A DNA stretch of 64,000 nucleotides from Cercospora beticola (taxonomy: Eukaryota; Ascomycota; Dothideomycetes; Mycosphaerellales; Mycosphaerellaceae), in the NCBI RefSeq assembly GCF_033473495.1, contig NC_088944.1:310001-374000 (forward strand), in the 5' to 3' direction. Both the position numbers and the translations under genes were made by a program. The notes under the pieces were generated by a model. The model searched no databases, was not told the origin of the DNA, and saw only the letters and a program-made list of their open reading frames with translations. Below are positions 34,901 through 49,100 of the stretch, in pieces (positions within the stretch are counted from its first letter, which is position 1; each line of letters starts with the position of its first letter).

Positions 34901-37900
34901 AATAAGAAACTACTCGTAGTAGTTAAAGTATTTAAGGTATAGCGACTATATCTCGAAGGCGCTATATATAAGGTTAAGGTACTTATTAATTATACTAACC
35001 TTAAGAGATTTATAGACGTTAAGTAGTTAATAGATAGATAAGTAAAGTAGGCGATATTCCTCGCTCTCTTTAATTTTACTATTAGCTATCGAGCTAGTAA
35101 GCTTAACCTAGCCGATACGCTATCTAGATATAGCAACTATATATAAGAAGTAAAGGAGATAAGTAACCTCCTACTATTACTATAGTAAAAACTCTAGATA
35201 TAGAGTACTATACTTATAAGCAGCCTAGTTATTACCTATATAAAAGCTACTTACTAGGCTTAGTTAGATACTCTAAAGGTAGTTATAGTAGCGGCTAAGA
35301 GTAGAGAGATAGCGCTACTCGATAGTAGATATATTATAGTAGCGACTAACTATTTAGTTCGTCCGTTTAGCTTTACTCTACTCTTACGAGTCGCTAGCGC
35401 TATTACTATATAAGAGTAGCTATATACTAACGTCTCGGATATAATTATTAGGTATACTACTATATTAGTATAGCTCGATCCGAAAGTAAAGGTACTATAT
35501 AAGTAGGCCGAACGCGAAGGTATAGTAAGCGAGAAATATACTATTAAGAATAGCTATATATACTAGGAAGAGGCTCTATACCTACCGAACGATCTAGTAT
35601 TATAGACGTAGGTAATCTATATATACTACGACGATATCCTAGTAGGCTATTTTAGTAAGGATAAGATAGTAGAGTTAGTTAAGTAGAAGTACTAGTAGCC
35701 GGAGGTTAGTAACGATATAAAGTAGTATATCGAGTAGTATAGTAGCTATTAGAAGGCAAAAGCGAGACGCTATTACTTCTATAGCGAGATAGCTATACTC
35801 CTACTACTTAACTATTCTTAGAAGGATTTATCTATAGACTTTATTATAGATCTTCTATCTAGTAAATAGAACGGCTATATCTTCGATACGATTCTTATAA
35901 TTATAGATCGTTACTCGAAGATAGTAACTTTCGTCCGAATAATAAAGTACTATACTAGCGTAGAGCTTATAGATATCCTAATTAACGAGATAATATAACT
36001 ATATAGCGTACTAGCTAGTATTATAAGCGATAGAGGCCTAGTCTTTACTAGCTAGTTCTAGTTAGACTTCTACTATAAGATATATATAAAACGTAGACTA
36101 AGTACTATATTCTACCTATAGACTAATAGTTAAACTAAGCGCGTAAGCTAGACGCTTAAGTAGTACCTATATATCTATTATAGCGAACGATAGGACGACT
36201 AGGCGTCTATCCTATTATTAGTAGAATTCGCGTATAATAATAGCGCGAATACTACGCTTAAGATATTACTATTTCGAGTAGTATATAGGTTTAACCTAGA
36301 CCTTTCTATAGAAACGTATAAGAGAGACGTAAGCAAAGCTTAGAATATACTTCTTCGAGAAGAGATACTAGTAGTAAAAGATACTATAGAGAAGTTAAAG
36401 TAGAACTATAAAGAGCTAACTAAGCGCTAGTAATAAGTAAGCGAATCTTAGGCTAAGTACTTTAATTAGAAGTACTAGCCGATAGAATTTAAGGTTAGCG
36501 ACTTAGTTCTATTATCTATAAAGAACTTCTAGTTAAAAGTACTATCGAAGAAGCTAGTAGATAAATTCGCTAGACTATTTAAAGTTATTAATATAGTCGG
36601 AAAGTAGGCGTACTACCTAGCTCTACTAACTAGCTTATAGATTTATAATATCTTCTACGTATTACTCTTAGAACTCTAGTAAGATAGCAATATATAGAAT
36701 ACTAGCCTACTACTCGTAGATAAGTAAAGCGAATAGGAAGTCGAGAGAATACTAGAAAGCTACGTAGAGAAAGGTATAAAGAAGTACCTAGTTCGATAGC
36801 GTAAGTAGCTAGAGGAATATAATACTTAGAAGCTAGTAGAATATATTAGAGATTACGAAGTACTTAACGTATTCGAGGCGTAACGCGAAACTAAGCCGCC
36901 TATATATAAAGCAAAACTATAGAAGAAATAGTAATACTAGTAGTTAGTAGAATAGTAGAAAATTCTAAGAATTCTAAATACTAAGTATTACTAAGATACG
37001 AGAACTTAGAAAACTAAAATATTATAAGAGAAGAGAAGATATTTATTTATAGTACCTATAGGTATAGTATATACTATATATAAGGGAAGTATATAGTCTA
37101 GAGCTAGCGAGATACGAAAGTACTACGAGAGTCTAGTAGAAGAAGAGCGCGAGGCCTATAAGCTACTCGCTATCTATACTCTTATCTATAGTCTTATTAT
37201 TCTCCTTCTTACTTTTCTCCTTATTATTCTTCTCGAGCTTAGAGAGCTCGCTCTCGTCCTAAGTAGACTAGCCGGAGTAGGTAGAAGTAATAGCGAGGTC
37301 TAGAGCCTCGCTAGAAATACTAAGTAAGCGGAGCTTCTATTATACGAATTAGTACTATATAAGAGAAGTAAGTAACTAGTAGAATATAAAATATATCTCG
37401 TACTCTAGCTCGAATATACTACGCTAGATAGCGAGGCCTATACTCGTCGCTACGAGCTCGTTAGTAGAGAGTATACTAGTAGTAAGCACCTCGCTAGCTT
37501 TCTTTAGTATAGAGAAGAGGCCGGCGGACTTGCCCGAGTTATTTTATAGGCGCTTAAGAGTACGGCTAATAGTCTCGCCTATATTATCGAGATAGTAGTA
37601 GAGCTACTAGTAGTATATAAGACGCCTACTTATATATAGTAGGCGGCGGTAGTAGCGCGCGCGCTATACCTACTTTATAAGGTCCGGATTAGTAATATAG
37701 ATATACTTATAGTTAGACTTACTATAGCGAATATAGTTTAGCTACTAGCCGAGCTTTATATCGCTATTATAGCGTAGCTCGATAGCTAGATATAAGGAGT
37801 TAGTAGACTCGAAGTATACGATACGTATATAAACTACGCGACTTATAGTCCGAGAGATATAGGATATAATACTAGTAGTCGTTATCCTCTACCTTCGGTA

Positions 37901-38322
37901 GATCGTCTACTATATAAGAGAAATAGTTAGTAGCTAGAGTAGCGGAAGTAGTAGTAGCTCTCCTTAGAGGTATATTACTTATAAGTCGTATATAAGAGAA
38001 GTACTAGATAGTTAAGTATATAGTACGAGTCGGATACGAAGAGCTTACTAAATATAGATAGTTAATAGAGAAAATATACGAGAGATATATAACGAATTTA
38101 TAGTATACTAGTACCTTATAGCGTAAGTACTAATAGTATATACTATTAATAAGCTCGTTACTATAGAGAGTTACTATATAGTAACTAGCTACGAACTAAG
38201 GCTCGACTTAATATTTATATATATAAGAAGTAGTATAAACGTACTAGATACTATACTAAAACGATAGAAATATATAGTCTCCTCTATAAGCTAAGATAGC
38301 TCTATTAGAAAGGGGAGATAGT

Positions 38323-38517
38323 TATAAGAGCTAGGAGTATATAGCTCGAGAGGCGTAGCTTATTAGGCGTTAAAGTATAACGGCTAGTACTACTTATACT
38401 TAGCGTAGAATAAAAGTATATAGAACGTATATAAACTAAGAAAGTAAGAATTATTCTTAATATTTCTAGACGAGGAGTCTAGAGGCGCTTAATATATTAC
38501 TATATTCTACTCTTATA
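38323..38517 (+). repeat. 3' LTR of Gypsy-1
   Basis: 195 bp; preceded by a polypurine tract and followed directly by Alpha sequence from a different position than on the left side. Confidence 0.88.
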
Positions 38518-38734
38518 TAAGGCCTAGAGTATAATACTTACTCTAGAGCTACCTAAAAGATAGAGTCCTAGAAGCTCTAGCTAAAAGAGAGGAGTCTTAG
38601 TATAGTTAATCTCCTACTAGATAGTCTAGTATAAAAGAATTTCTACCTATATATATACTAAGAACTAAATACTAAGTATAGGTTCTAGTTTACTATATAA
38701 AACAAATTTATTTCTTAGCTATAGTTAGAAGAAC

Positions 38735-38898
38735 TATTATAAGTAGAGACTAGATTTACTTAAATTACGTAATTATAATAGGCTATTCTATCTTAGCGCT
38801 AGCGTCTAGCCTATATAAATACCTCGTCTCTAGGATCTCTTTCTAGACTTATATATAAACTTCTAAATATATAAAGTTACTCCGAACGACTCGTTATA
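38735..38898 (+). repeat. 5' LTR of Gypsy-3
   Basis: 164 bp; preceded by the target duplication AGAAC. Confidence 0.9.
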
Positions 38899-39203
38899 CT
38901 TTTATATACTACTTTGCGTTACTATAGATATAGTTAATAAGCGCGTATATATAGAAATTAGAAAATAGAACGCTATACTAAGTTACTATAGACTCGAGTA
39001 TAGTAGAATAGTAGAAGGAATTAATAATAACTTACTCTAATCTACTTATAAGCCTTTAATATAGTAAATAAGTATAGTAGTAGTAAGGCGCTATAGCGTC
39101 GCTCGCGTCCGAGTATCCTATATAATTCTCTTTTTAACTCTAGAGTCGAGTCGTAGATATTCGACTAAGATAATAGCTCGAGCTCCGGCTACTCTAACCT
39201 TAC

Positions 39204-39592
39204 TATTATAGTTCTACCTACCGAAGAGTCGACCGACTAATCGAAGTCGAGTAGGTATAGTAGCTAAATAGAGTACCTATTAGGTAGACGCCGGGCGCTC
39301 TACTACTACCTACTCTATACTCTATTACGCTCTATAATAGAGAGCGTAAGAGTACTATAGAGTAGATAGCTAAGGACTAGTAAGTCTTATTTATATTTAA
39401 TAGCGATAAGTATCGCCTCTCTAGATAGTTATTATATATAACTTACTATTCTATCTTACTAATTAGAATTAAGTAACTCTTCCTACTTCGTTATCTTCCT
39501 CTAGACTATCTAATAAGCTTAAACTCCGATCGAGCTTAAGCTTCTACTTAGTAAGATCTTAGGTTATTAGCCTAGCGCTAATAAACCTAATA
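39204..39592 (+). repeat. 5' LTR of Gypsy-2
   Basis: 389 bp, preceded by CTTAC. Contains a GC-richer island (GTAGACGCCGGGCGCTC) that kept its CG dinucleotides. Confidence 0.92.
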
Positions 39593-42500
39593 GCTTTATA
39601 TACTCTTAAGGATATCTACTATAGAAAGCTCTAGAGAGAATCCTACTTCTAGCGAAGTAGAATCTAGCTATAGTAAGCTAGTTTAAGCTCTAAGACCGAC
39701 TCTACTAGACGACTCCGACGATAAAGATAGTAGCCTAAGACTAAGAAGCTTTAAACTAGCAAAGCCTAACTACTACTATAGAGATCGAAATAAGTTCGAC
39801 GATTAGATTAACTAGATAGATATATATCTTATATTTAACCTAGTCTAAGTAATACTTAAGACTATTTTTATAAGTACGTACCTTAGAGATAGTACTTAGA
39901 ACTAGATTAAACTCTACTTTAAGGTCTACTTAGATAGCTAGAGAACTTAGGATCCTACTAGTATATTTAGAGACTATACGACCTTTAAGGCTAAGCTTAA
40001 GGAGATCTTCGGATCTTCTAATAAAGTAACTTAAGCGATTAGAGTTATCTAGTACCTCCGATAGCGAATCTTAGTATCTAAGTATATAGCTAAGTTCGAG
40101 GAATACTTATAGGTAACTAGATAGGACTAATAGGTATTAATAACGATATTTAGATATAGTCTTAAAGACTCGGTTAAGGACTAGTTAATAAACTATAGAG
40201 GAATACTCGATACTCTAAAGAATTTAACTAAAGTAGCTATTAAGATCGATAACCGGCTCTATAAGAGAGCTCTAGAACGTAAGTATAACTCTAAAGTTAG
40301 AGGAACGACTAGGTTTACTCTAGACTATAGAAGGAACTATAGATACTATTTAAAGCTAAATAACTAGTCTAATAAACTATACTATAGACTCTAACTAATA
40401 GAACTTAACGTAATCTAGAAAGATCGTAGTATTAAAGAAAAAGGTAAGCTAAAGAGTAGGCTAAGTAAGAAATAAAGTAGCGATAAGACTTATTATAACT
40501 ATAGTAAACTAGACTACTTCGTAAGAGATTATCGTTCTAAGAATATAGTATAGCAATAATCTATTAATATAATATAACGAAAAGAAGAAGGATAAGGAGG
40601 CTATAATAATAATTAGTTTCCTAAGAAGGTCTAACTTCTAGATATAATAACCTAGAAATATAAAAACGAGGAAACTATAGAGAAAACCGATCGACTTATT
40701 AAGCTTACTAGACTACGAATTCTCCTAGACGAAATCTTATAAGAAAAGGAAGAGATTTACTTTTAACTATAGTCCTAGGAACTTAAATAATAATAGGAAA
40801 CCTTAAATAGAAGATATAACGCTATCTAAGACGAACTCTAGATCCTAGAAAACGAAATATAAGAAGAAAAGCGAACGTTCGGAACGATATAGTAACAAAG
40901 TATCCCGATATAGATCTACTAGGAAGAACGTTATAGATATAGAAGCCTTTATTAGCGATTCTATTATAATAATATATACTAAATATATATCTCTTCTAAG
41001 AGAGAGAATAACTTCTTTCTAACTAAACTAACTCGAAAAGAAGATCCTCTAATCTAGTAATATAATAACGAAAGTAGGCTCTTACCTATTCTAGAGAAGC
41101 TATAAGAACTAGTACTATACCTTAGACTTACTAAGAAAGAAACTAACGAATCTTATTATAAAAACTAAGAGAATATCTCTCCTAAAATTAACTTTAAGAA
41201 GAAAGAATAAAACTCGACTATAAATAAAGAAGATATATCTAAAGAATTATCCGACGAAGAATTAGACTCGAATAACGAGATTACGATATTTATATATATC
41301 TAGATAGGAATTATATATAAGGTTATACTATTCCTAGCTATATAATAAGAAGATATATTTCTAAGGATTAGTAAAAAGCAATACTTATACTCTACTAAAT
41401 TCGATCGAGTACTTAAGGAACTATAAGTTAAGCTCTAGAACTAGCTAAAAGTCTCTATATAGTACGACTTTAAGTCGCTCGTATAAGAACTCGTTCCTAT
41501 CGGAAGTACGATTATACTATTTAGATATATTATACTAAGTAAAGAAATCGTACTAAACTTAGTATAAGAAAATATACGCCGAATCTCCGAATAATATACT
41601 AAGATATAATAATATTAGTTAATATATACTTATATCGAAACTCTAGAAGAAAAGACTATATACGAAATAATTAGATATACGTTATACTAGATCCGAGAAT
41701 AGTATAGGATACCTACTATCGAAACCTAGTTAGGAAAAGGATCGACTCTTAAGGAATAAGTATCTAAAGAGAGTTCTATAATATAGAAAGCGCTTAAGTA
41801 TTAATATTAGTCTTTCGTACTAATATTAACATTAATAGATATAGAGTCTAAGCTATAATTAATTCTAGAGCGAGCGGGAACTTTGCCTCTAAATTATTCG
41901 TAAAGCGATATAGAATAGCTATCTAATCGAAGAACGAAGAGTACGAATTAATTATAGTCGACGGATTATTATTACTAAGTATAGAACGAGAAACTATTCT
42001 ATTACTACTTACTATCTAATAGTACTATAAGGAAATTATCTTAGATATTACTAATATAGCTAGTTATAACGTCGTACTAGGTATACTTTAGTTAAGAAAG
42101 TATAATCTAATTATTAATTAGAGACGAGGAGTACTTAGGTTTAAATAATACGATTATATTATTAATATTAACTCTATATAGCGATAGTATTTACTAATAG
42201 ATAAAGCTAGGAGATAGATTAACGAAATAATACTCTAGTCGCCTAAAGCTATAAAATAATCGAGCCTAACTCGGATAGTTACTTATAATAGTAAGGAGGA
42301 TAAATAAGTTATAAGAATAAATAGAAGTAACGTACTATCGAAGGATATAGCCTCGGAACTCGATATTTCTAAAGAGTATTAAAAATAGACGAAACTCTTT
42401 AAAGAGGTAGAGGATATTACTACTTTACCTAAATACTAGATATAGGATTACTAGATTAATCTAAAATCTAGAATAGAGCCTCTATTTATACTACTATTTA

Positions 42501-45500
42501 AGAAATCCGAATACGCGCTCTAAGAAAAGGATAAGTAGCTATATAAAATACTAGCTAAGAGCTAGATATATAAATCTAGGTCTAGTATAGGAGTACCTAT
42601 CTTCGGCGTTCTAAAGCCTAATAGGAAGATACGAATTATCGTTAACTATAGGAAACTTAACGATATTATAATTAAGAACCGATATCTATTACCTAATATT
42701 AAGAAATTATAAGATAGACTTACTAGATTAGACTAGTATACGAAGATCGACCTACGAGACGTATTCTATACTATCTATATAGTAGAAGGCGAAGAATAGA
42801 AAATAGTATTTCGAATATACTATAGATTATACGAATTTATAGTTATACTAATAGGATTAACTAACGTACTAGTCTCCTACTAGGAGATAGTAAACGATAT
42901 TCTTAGAGATCTGCTCGATATATACGTTATTATATATATAGACGATATTCTTATCTATACTAAAAGATCTCTAGAGAAATATAAACAATAGATATAAGGC
43001 GTATTCGAAAGACTCTCTTAAGTAGAATTCTAGACTATACTCGAAAAATACGAATTCTATAAGAAGGAAGTTAAGTTTCTTAGCTTTATTATTAATACGA
43101 GAGAGATCGTAATCGACTCGGAAAAGATCGAATCTATTAAGATATAGCTAACTCTAAAAATAGTTAAAGATATATAATTATTTCTTAGACTAGCTAACTA
43201 TAACTAGAAGTTTATTAAGGACTACTTAAAGATCGCTATACTACTATTAGACCTTACGAAAAAGGACCTTAAATAGAAATAGGAATAATAATATTAAAAG
43301 GCATTTAATAAGCTAGTATAGATATACTACGAAGTACTAGTACTAATAATATTTAATACTAATAAACTAGTCTTTATCGAGACTAACGTATCGGATCTAG
43401 CTATAGGAGCGTATCTTATATAGATATATAATAGGAAAAGATACCTAGTAGCTTATTACTTAAGAAAGATATTATCTATAGAATAAAACTATAACGTCTA
43501 TAATAAGAAACTACTAGCTATTATTATAGTATTATAATACTAGAACTACTATATAGAAGAAGTACTAGGACTAACGATTCTTTCTAATTATAAGAATCTA
43601 ACCTACTTTACTATAACTAAAGTACTAACCTATAGATAGGCCTACTAGTCGGAACTACTCGGATAGTATAAGTTCGAAATCTACTATACTTTAGGAAAAG
43701 AGAATAGTAGAGTAGATACTTTAAGTCGAAGAGTCGACTATATAGAAGGAAAAGAACTCGTATAATAACGCGTTCTTAAAGCTAATCCGGATAGAAGCCT
43801 TAGTACTAATACTTAAGAGTTTAATAATATAATACGAATTCTTAATAATACCGAGGAGTAGTTTCTAATACTATAAAGCAAATACTAGGTACTAAAGGAC
43901 CGAGAAGAAGAATATATACGATAATATTATAATAATCTCTCGAGAGAATACCTAGAAATAACTAAGACTATAGAACTTATTTAGAGAAGTTTTAGCTTTC
44001 TATAAATATAATAAAAGGTACTTAAGTATATTAAGCGCTACGAGTATTACTAAAGAAATAAAGCCGAATAATATACTAAGTATAGATATATATAGTTTAG
44101 AACTCTACTATAATAACCTTAGAACGAAGTTACTATAGACTTTATTATAAAACTTCTACTCTCGAAAGATAGGATTAACGATACTATATTCGATATAATT
44201 ATAGTTATAGTCGATAGACTTACTAAATATATATACTTTATACTTATAAGCGAAAGATATATAGTAGAGTAACTCGGATACCTTATAATAGATAGGCTAG
44301 TATAATACTATAGATTCCCGAAAATCTTTATTACTAATAGAGATAAGTTATTTATATTAAACTACTAGAAAATACTAGTCGGAATAATCGGAATTAAATA
44401 TAAGCTATTTATAGCCTATTACTCGGAAATAGATAGCTAGATAGAGAGAACGAATTAAATACTAGAGCAATATCTCCGATACTATATTAATTATATATAA
44501 GATAACTAGGTTATACTACTCCCTATAGTATAAATAGTACTTAATAACTATAAGTTAGAGACTACGTAGGCTATACTATTCTTTATAAATTATAGACGAA
44601 ATCCGAACCTATTTAGAGACCTATATAGTTACCTCTAGGCTAAGAGAGCTATAGTTATAGCTTAAGATATAAAGACTATTTATAAGGAACTAGAAAACTA
44701 TATCTAAGACTTATAAAAGATAATAGCTAAAGCTAGGTAAGAAAGAAGAAAAATAGTACCTTAGCTTAAAAAGAGAAATAAAGTCTATCTTCTTACTAAA
44801 AATCTAAAAATAAGAAAGAAGACTAAGAAACTAGATTATATTAAAGTCGGACTATTTTTAATTAACGAAGTTAGAGGACTAGTTAACTACCGACTTAAAC
44901 TACTAAAAGATATAAAGATCTACTTAGTATTCTATATATCGCTACTAGAACCTACCGACGCCGAAACTCTATACTAAGAAATATTTTACTTCTAGCTAGA
45001 AGAAGAAGATAAGTTCGAAGTCGAAAAAATCCTAGAACGAAAGAGTTAGAAATATCTTATTAAATAGAAAGAATACTTCGAATTAGATAATATCTAGGAA
45101 CTAAAATTAAGCTTTACGAATTATCGTTAGCTACTAATAAAGTTCTACTAATAATAGAAGAATTCCGAAGAGAGAGAGGACTCTAAACCTAGAAATCTAA
45201 AAAGAAATTATAGCTCTACTCGAGTATAAAGTTCTATATTAGAAGCGAAAGATAGAAGTCTTTATTAACGTTCCTAGACCTAGCCTCGCGCGACTCCTTA
45301 GCCTCTAAGTTACGAATATTCGCCTCCTCTACTACTAAGGCCTTATTAGTACGACTATCGATAAGATCTATCTATTTCTATAGCTACTCCTTATAAGTAT
45401 ATATAATACCTAAGGCTTTATAGATCTTATTTTATTTAGCCCGAGCCTCTTTAATTTGTTTTAGAAGCTTCTTCTTCTAACTAATTAAGCAATCGAACTC

Positions 45501-45788
45501 GGAGTAAGTAACCTTAATATTATACTTAAGATTACGACGATTATACTTATTATACCGACCCGACCGAGTATATACTTTATAGACCTACTTCTACGACTAA
45601 TAGTATAAATAAGCTTAGACTATAATCTCTTTAAAGATATCGATAAAATCTATATAACGTTTTCTTCGAATTATACTATTATCTAGAAATATATTTAGAA
45701 GAAAAAGGAAGATATATTCTAGGAAACGGAAACTAGGTAGACGAGTTATAAGGTTAGCTTAGAACGAGCTAAGCTAGAAGAGAGATAG

Positions 45789-46177
45789 TATTATAGTTCT
45801 ACTCGCCGAAGAGTCGACTAACTAATCGAAGTCGAGTAAGTATAGTAGCTAAATAGAGTACCTATTAGGTAGACGCCGGGCGCTCTACTACTACCCGCTC
45901 TATACTCTATTACGCTCTATAATAGAGAGCGCGAGAGTACTATAGAGTAGATAGCTAAGAACTAGCAAGTCTTATTTATATTTAATAGTAATAAGTATCG
46001 CCTCTCTAGATAGTTATCGTATATAACTTACTATTCTATCTTACTAATTAGAATTAAGTAACTCTTCCTACTTCGTTATCTTCCTCTAGACTACTTAATA
46101 AGCTTAAACTCCGATCGAGCTTAAGCTTCTACTTAGTAAGATCTTAGGTTATTAGCCTAGTACTAATAAACCTAATA
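45789..46177 (+). repeat. 3' LTR of Gypsy-2
   Basis: 389 bp, followed by CTTAC. Differences from its partner are mainly transitions, as RIP acting separately on each copy would give. Confidence 0.92.
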
Positions 46178-49100
46178 CTTACTAAGTATTTTAACTATAA
46201 AGGTTATATTTCGAGTAAGCTATCTACTATTAAGAAGATAGTAGAAAAAGAAGAAACTAATATTAAAGGCTATATCGACTTAGTATATTTTATACGACTC
46301 GATAATATCTATAAAGAAGAAGATAGTAAGCTATTTATTATAATCGACTATATTCTCGTAGAAAACGAAACAGATAATAGTACCGAGCGACTATTACTAT
46401 AGATTAAGAAACTCCTAGTAGCTTAGTACTAAGGTCTTAATATTATAGACTTTATTAAGTTAGTATAATAGGAGCCGATACTTACTTACTTACTTATCTT
46501 TATACTATAGAAGAACTATTAGGATTTAGTTAGTTAGATTAAACTACTATAGTAGGCTAACGATCTTAATAAGAAGAAGCTCGAGTATATTTCGGAGTTA
46601 TTTCGAGAATAATCTAAGCTACCTACTACTTCTAAGTTAAGGATTAAAGAACTCGAGAAGCTACTATATAATAACCTAGACGAGCGCGTATTAGAACTAG
46701 CTATAAAGATAGAGAAGTACTAAGGCTAGCTTCGAGAAGTTAAGTAGGTACTTATTAAGTCTAAGAGCTAAGTAAAAGAGCTAGAAGAAGTAGTACTATT
46801 TACCTAGTAGGATCTTAATAATATTAATAAAGACTACTAGGATTAGATTAAATTACTAAAAGCTAAAGTAGTATAGCTTAAGAAGAACTCTAACTATACC
46901 TATAGCTATAGCTACTATACTTAGTTAGAAGAAGAGATAGAGCGTTTCTAAGAGACTCTCTACTATAGCTATAATAACCTATTTCTATCTAATAACTCTA
47001 GTACTAACGATAATAGTAGTCGTAGCTATAGCCGTTACTATCTAATAAAGAAGAGTAATAAGAGCTTAAAGAAAAACGACTCTATTAATATTTCTAATAA
47101 TAAAAGTATAGTAGTATTAAAGTATTACTATACTATAACGGGCGATTACGGCCTAGTATAGTACGATTCTACGTAGTCTATTAGAGTTAAAGAATTATCG
47201 CGTAATAAGATCTAGAAGTTTACTAATAAAAGTAAACCTTTATACGAAAAGTAGTAGCTATAGATAGAGAATAAATTCGATAGCGTTATCTTTAAAGATA
47301 TCGGTTATACTTTACGCTAGACTTATAACTAGGTTAGAGGAGAGGTTTAGCGTTAGCTTAAGCCTATAGTACCTACTAAGATATAGAATAAGGAAAATAT
47401 AGTAGATAACTTTATCTTAGTATAATATATAATAAAGTATATTAAGGAGAACTAGAGTCTTCGAGACGAGATAGGTAAGGCCTATTAAGACTAGTACCTA
47501 TTAAAGATAGAAGAAAACGAGAAGTTCTCTACTTTCTACTATAAGTATTAGATAGCCTATATCTATATTAAGCTCTTACTAGAAACTAAGATCTACTTAT
47601 TTTAAAGTAAGCTTAATAATAACTATAATAGCCGCCTTACTAGACTAGAGTTCTCGTCTATTATAAGTATAGTTAAGAAGTATTAGAAGATTAAGGTCGA
47701 CTTAGAGCGTTAGGCTAATACTCGTCTAAAGAAGACTAATAACGATAAGAAGGATATAAAGAAGGATAATAAGAAGAGTAGTAGTAGTTATAGAAATAGT
47801 CGCGGTAGAGCTAATAAGACTAGAGGTTCTAATAATAGTAATACTACGCCGAAGCTACCTTAGGAGAATCGACTAGCTATATTTAAGAACTTACTACTAC
47901 TATCTAAGTTATACTATACTACTCTAATAAAGGAAGGTAAGTACTATAAGTATTAATAGTATAGTTATATAAAGAACTCTAAAGCCTATCTACTATTTAC
48001 TTATACTATACTACGCTAGGATAATAAGAAGCCTAACGCCTCTTTCTCGAATATAACTAAGAATACTAGTATTTCGGGAAATACTTAGTCCGCTCCTTAA
48101 GTATAAGAAGTAGTAGACTAAATAACGAGTTATAAGAAGAGCTACTATTACCGAGAATACTAGTAGTAATCTTACTCTCTAGAATTACTAACTATATAGT
48201 AGTAGTAGGTAGAGTAAATAGAAATTATACTATAATATTCCTTAATAATAGTACTAACTCTATATATATAAACTCGTCTTTTATATATAACTTAAAGAAT
48301 AATATAAGAATCGCGAAGCTAGATAAGCTTCTAGTTATAGGTCTAGCCGATAGTAGTATATCTTTATATATAATTATAGAATACGCTAAAGTACCTCTTT
48401 AGCTAGATAGTTACGTCGAGAAGGTTCTATACTAGATAGCTTAGATTAACTATAATATAACGCTTAGAAAGATATAGTACGAAGATTACGACTTAAAGAA
48501 GAGATACCGAGATAGAGTAGTAATCTTCGATAATAAGTAATATCTAGAAAGCTATACTAATAGTAAGATAGTACGAGTACTAATAATTAAAGGAGCCTGC
48601 CTAGGCAAACTACTAGTAATAGAACTACCTATAGTTAGTATTAAGAATATTAGTTATAATAATACTATTAATATCTAAGAAATCGAGTTATAAGTCTATA
48701 TAATAATATCTCGATAATAGAGTACTAAAGTATACTTTATCTATATTAATCTATAAGAAAGTAACTAGTATAAGAGCCTAGTAGATCCGATTACTACGAT
48801 AACGCTAATAGCTTATAGAATAATAGTCCGATATACGCGATCTAGTAATAAGGCCTTTATATATATAATATATATCGATAATAGTATAGTAGATATTATA
48901 GACTAAGGTCCTTTAACTACGAATATACTATCGGTTTCTAATATAGAAGTATTTATATTAGATAAGGATAAGAACTAGTTACTAGAGAAGCTATCTATAG
49001 AATATAGCGACTAGAAGAATATATTCTTAAGATATATAGTAGACGAGCTATCTCTATACTATCCGAGTATTAATATAGAGATTAAGTTAAAGGATAACAC

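Larger units (their letters stand above)
31745..38517 (+). mobile_element. Gypsy-1: Ty3/gypsy LTR retrotransposon, RIP-inactivated
   Basis: 6,773 bp with 195 bp LTRs at 31745-31939 and 38323-38517 (starting TATAAGAGCTAG, ending CTCTTATA). A purine tract (AGAAAGGGGAGATAG, about 38307-38321) precedes the right LTR, giving plus orientation. The reverse transcriptase core still reads Y-L-D-D at 34319-34330 in a VYLDDILIYS-like context. The gag-like region lies near 32.4-33.2 kb, and integrase-like sequence follows at about 35.4-36.6 kb by position. Every frame is interrupted by many TAA and TAG codons. The flanks differ (CTATA left, TAAGG right), so there is no target duplication. Confidence 0.88.
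39204..46177 (+). mobile_element. Gypsy-2: Ty3/gypsy element nested in Gypsy-3
   Basis: 6,974 bp with 389 bp LTRs at 39204-39592 and 45789-46177, which start TATTATAG and end CCTAATA. CTTAC is duplicated at 39199-39203 and 46178-46182. A purine tract (AGAAGAGAGATAG) precedes the right LTR. The reverse transcriptase core reads Y-I-D-D at 42935-42946 and is preceded by the GLTN-type segment usual in Ty3/gypsy RT. RNase H and integrase-like stretches follow by position. It is RIP-inactivated throughout. It is the youngest insertion of the stack because it interrupts an element that interrupts Alpha. Confidence 0.9.
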
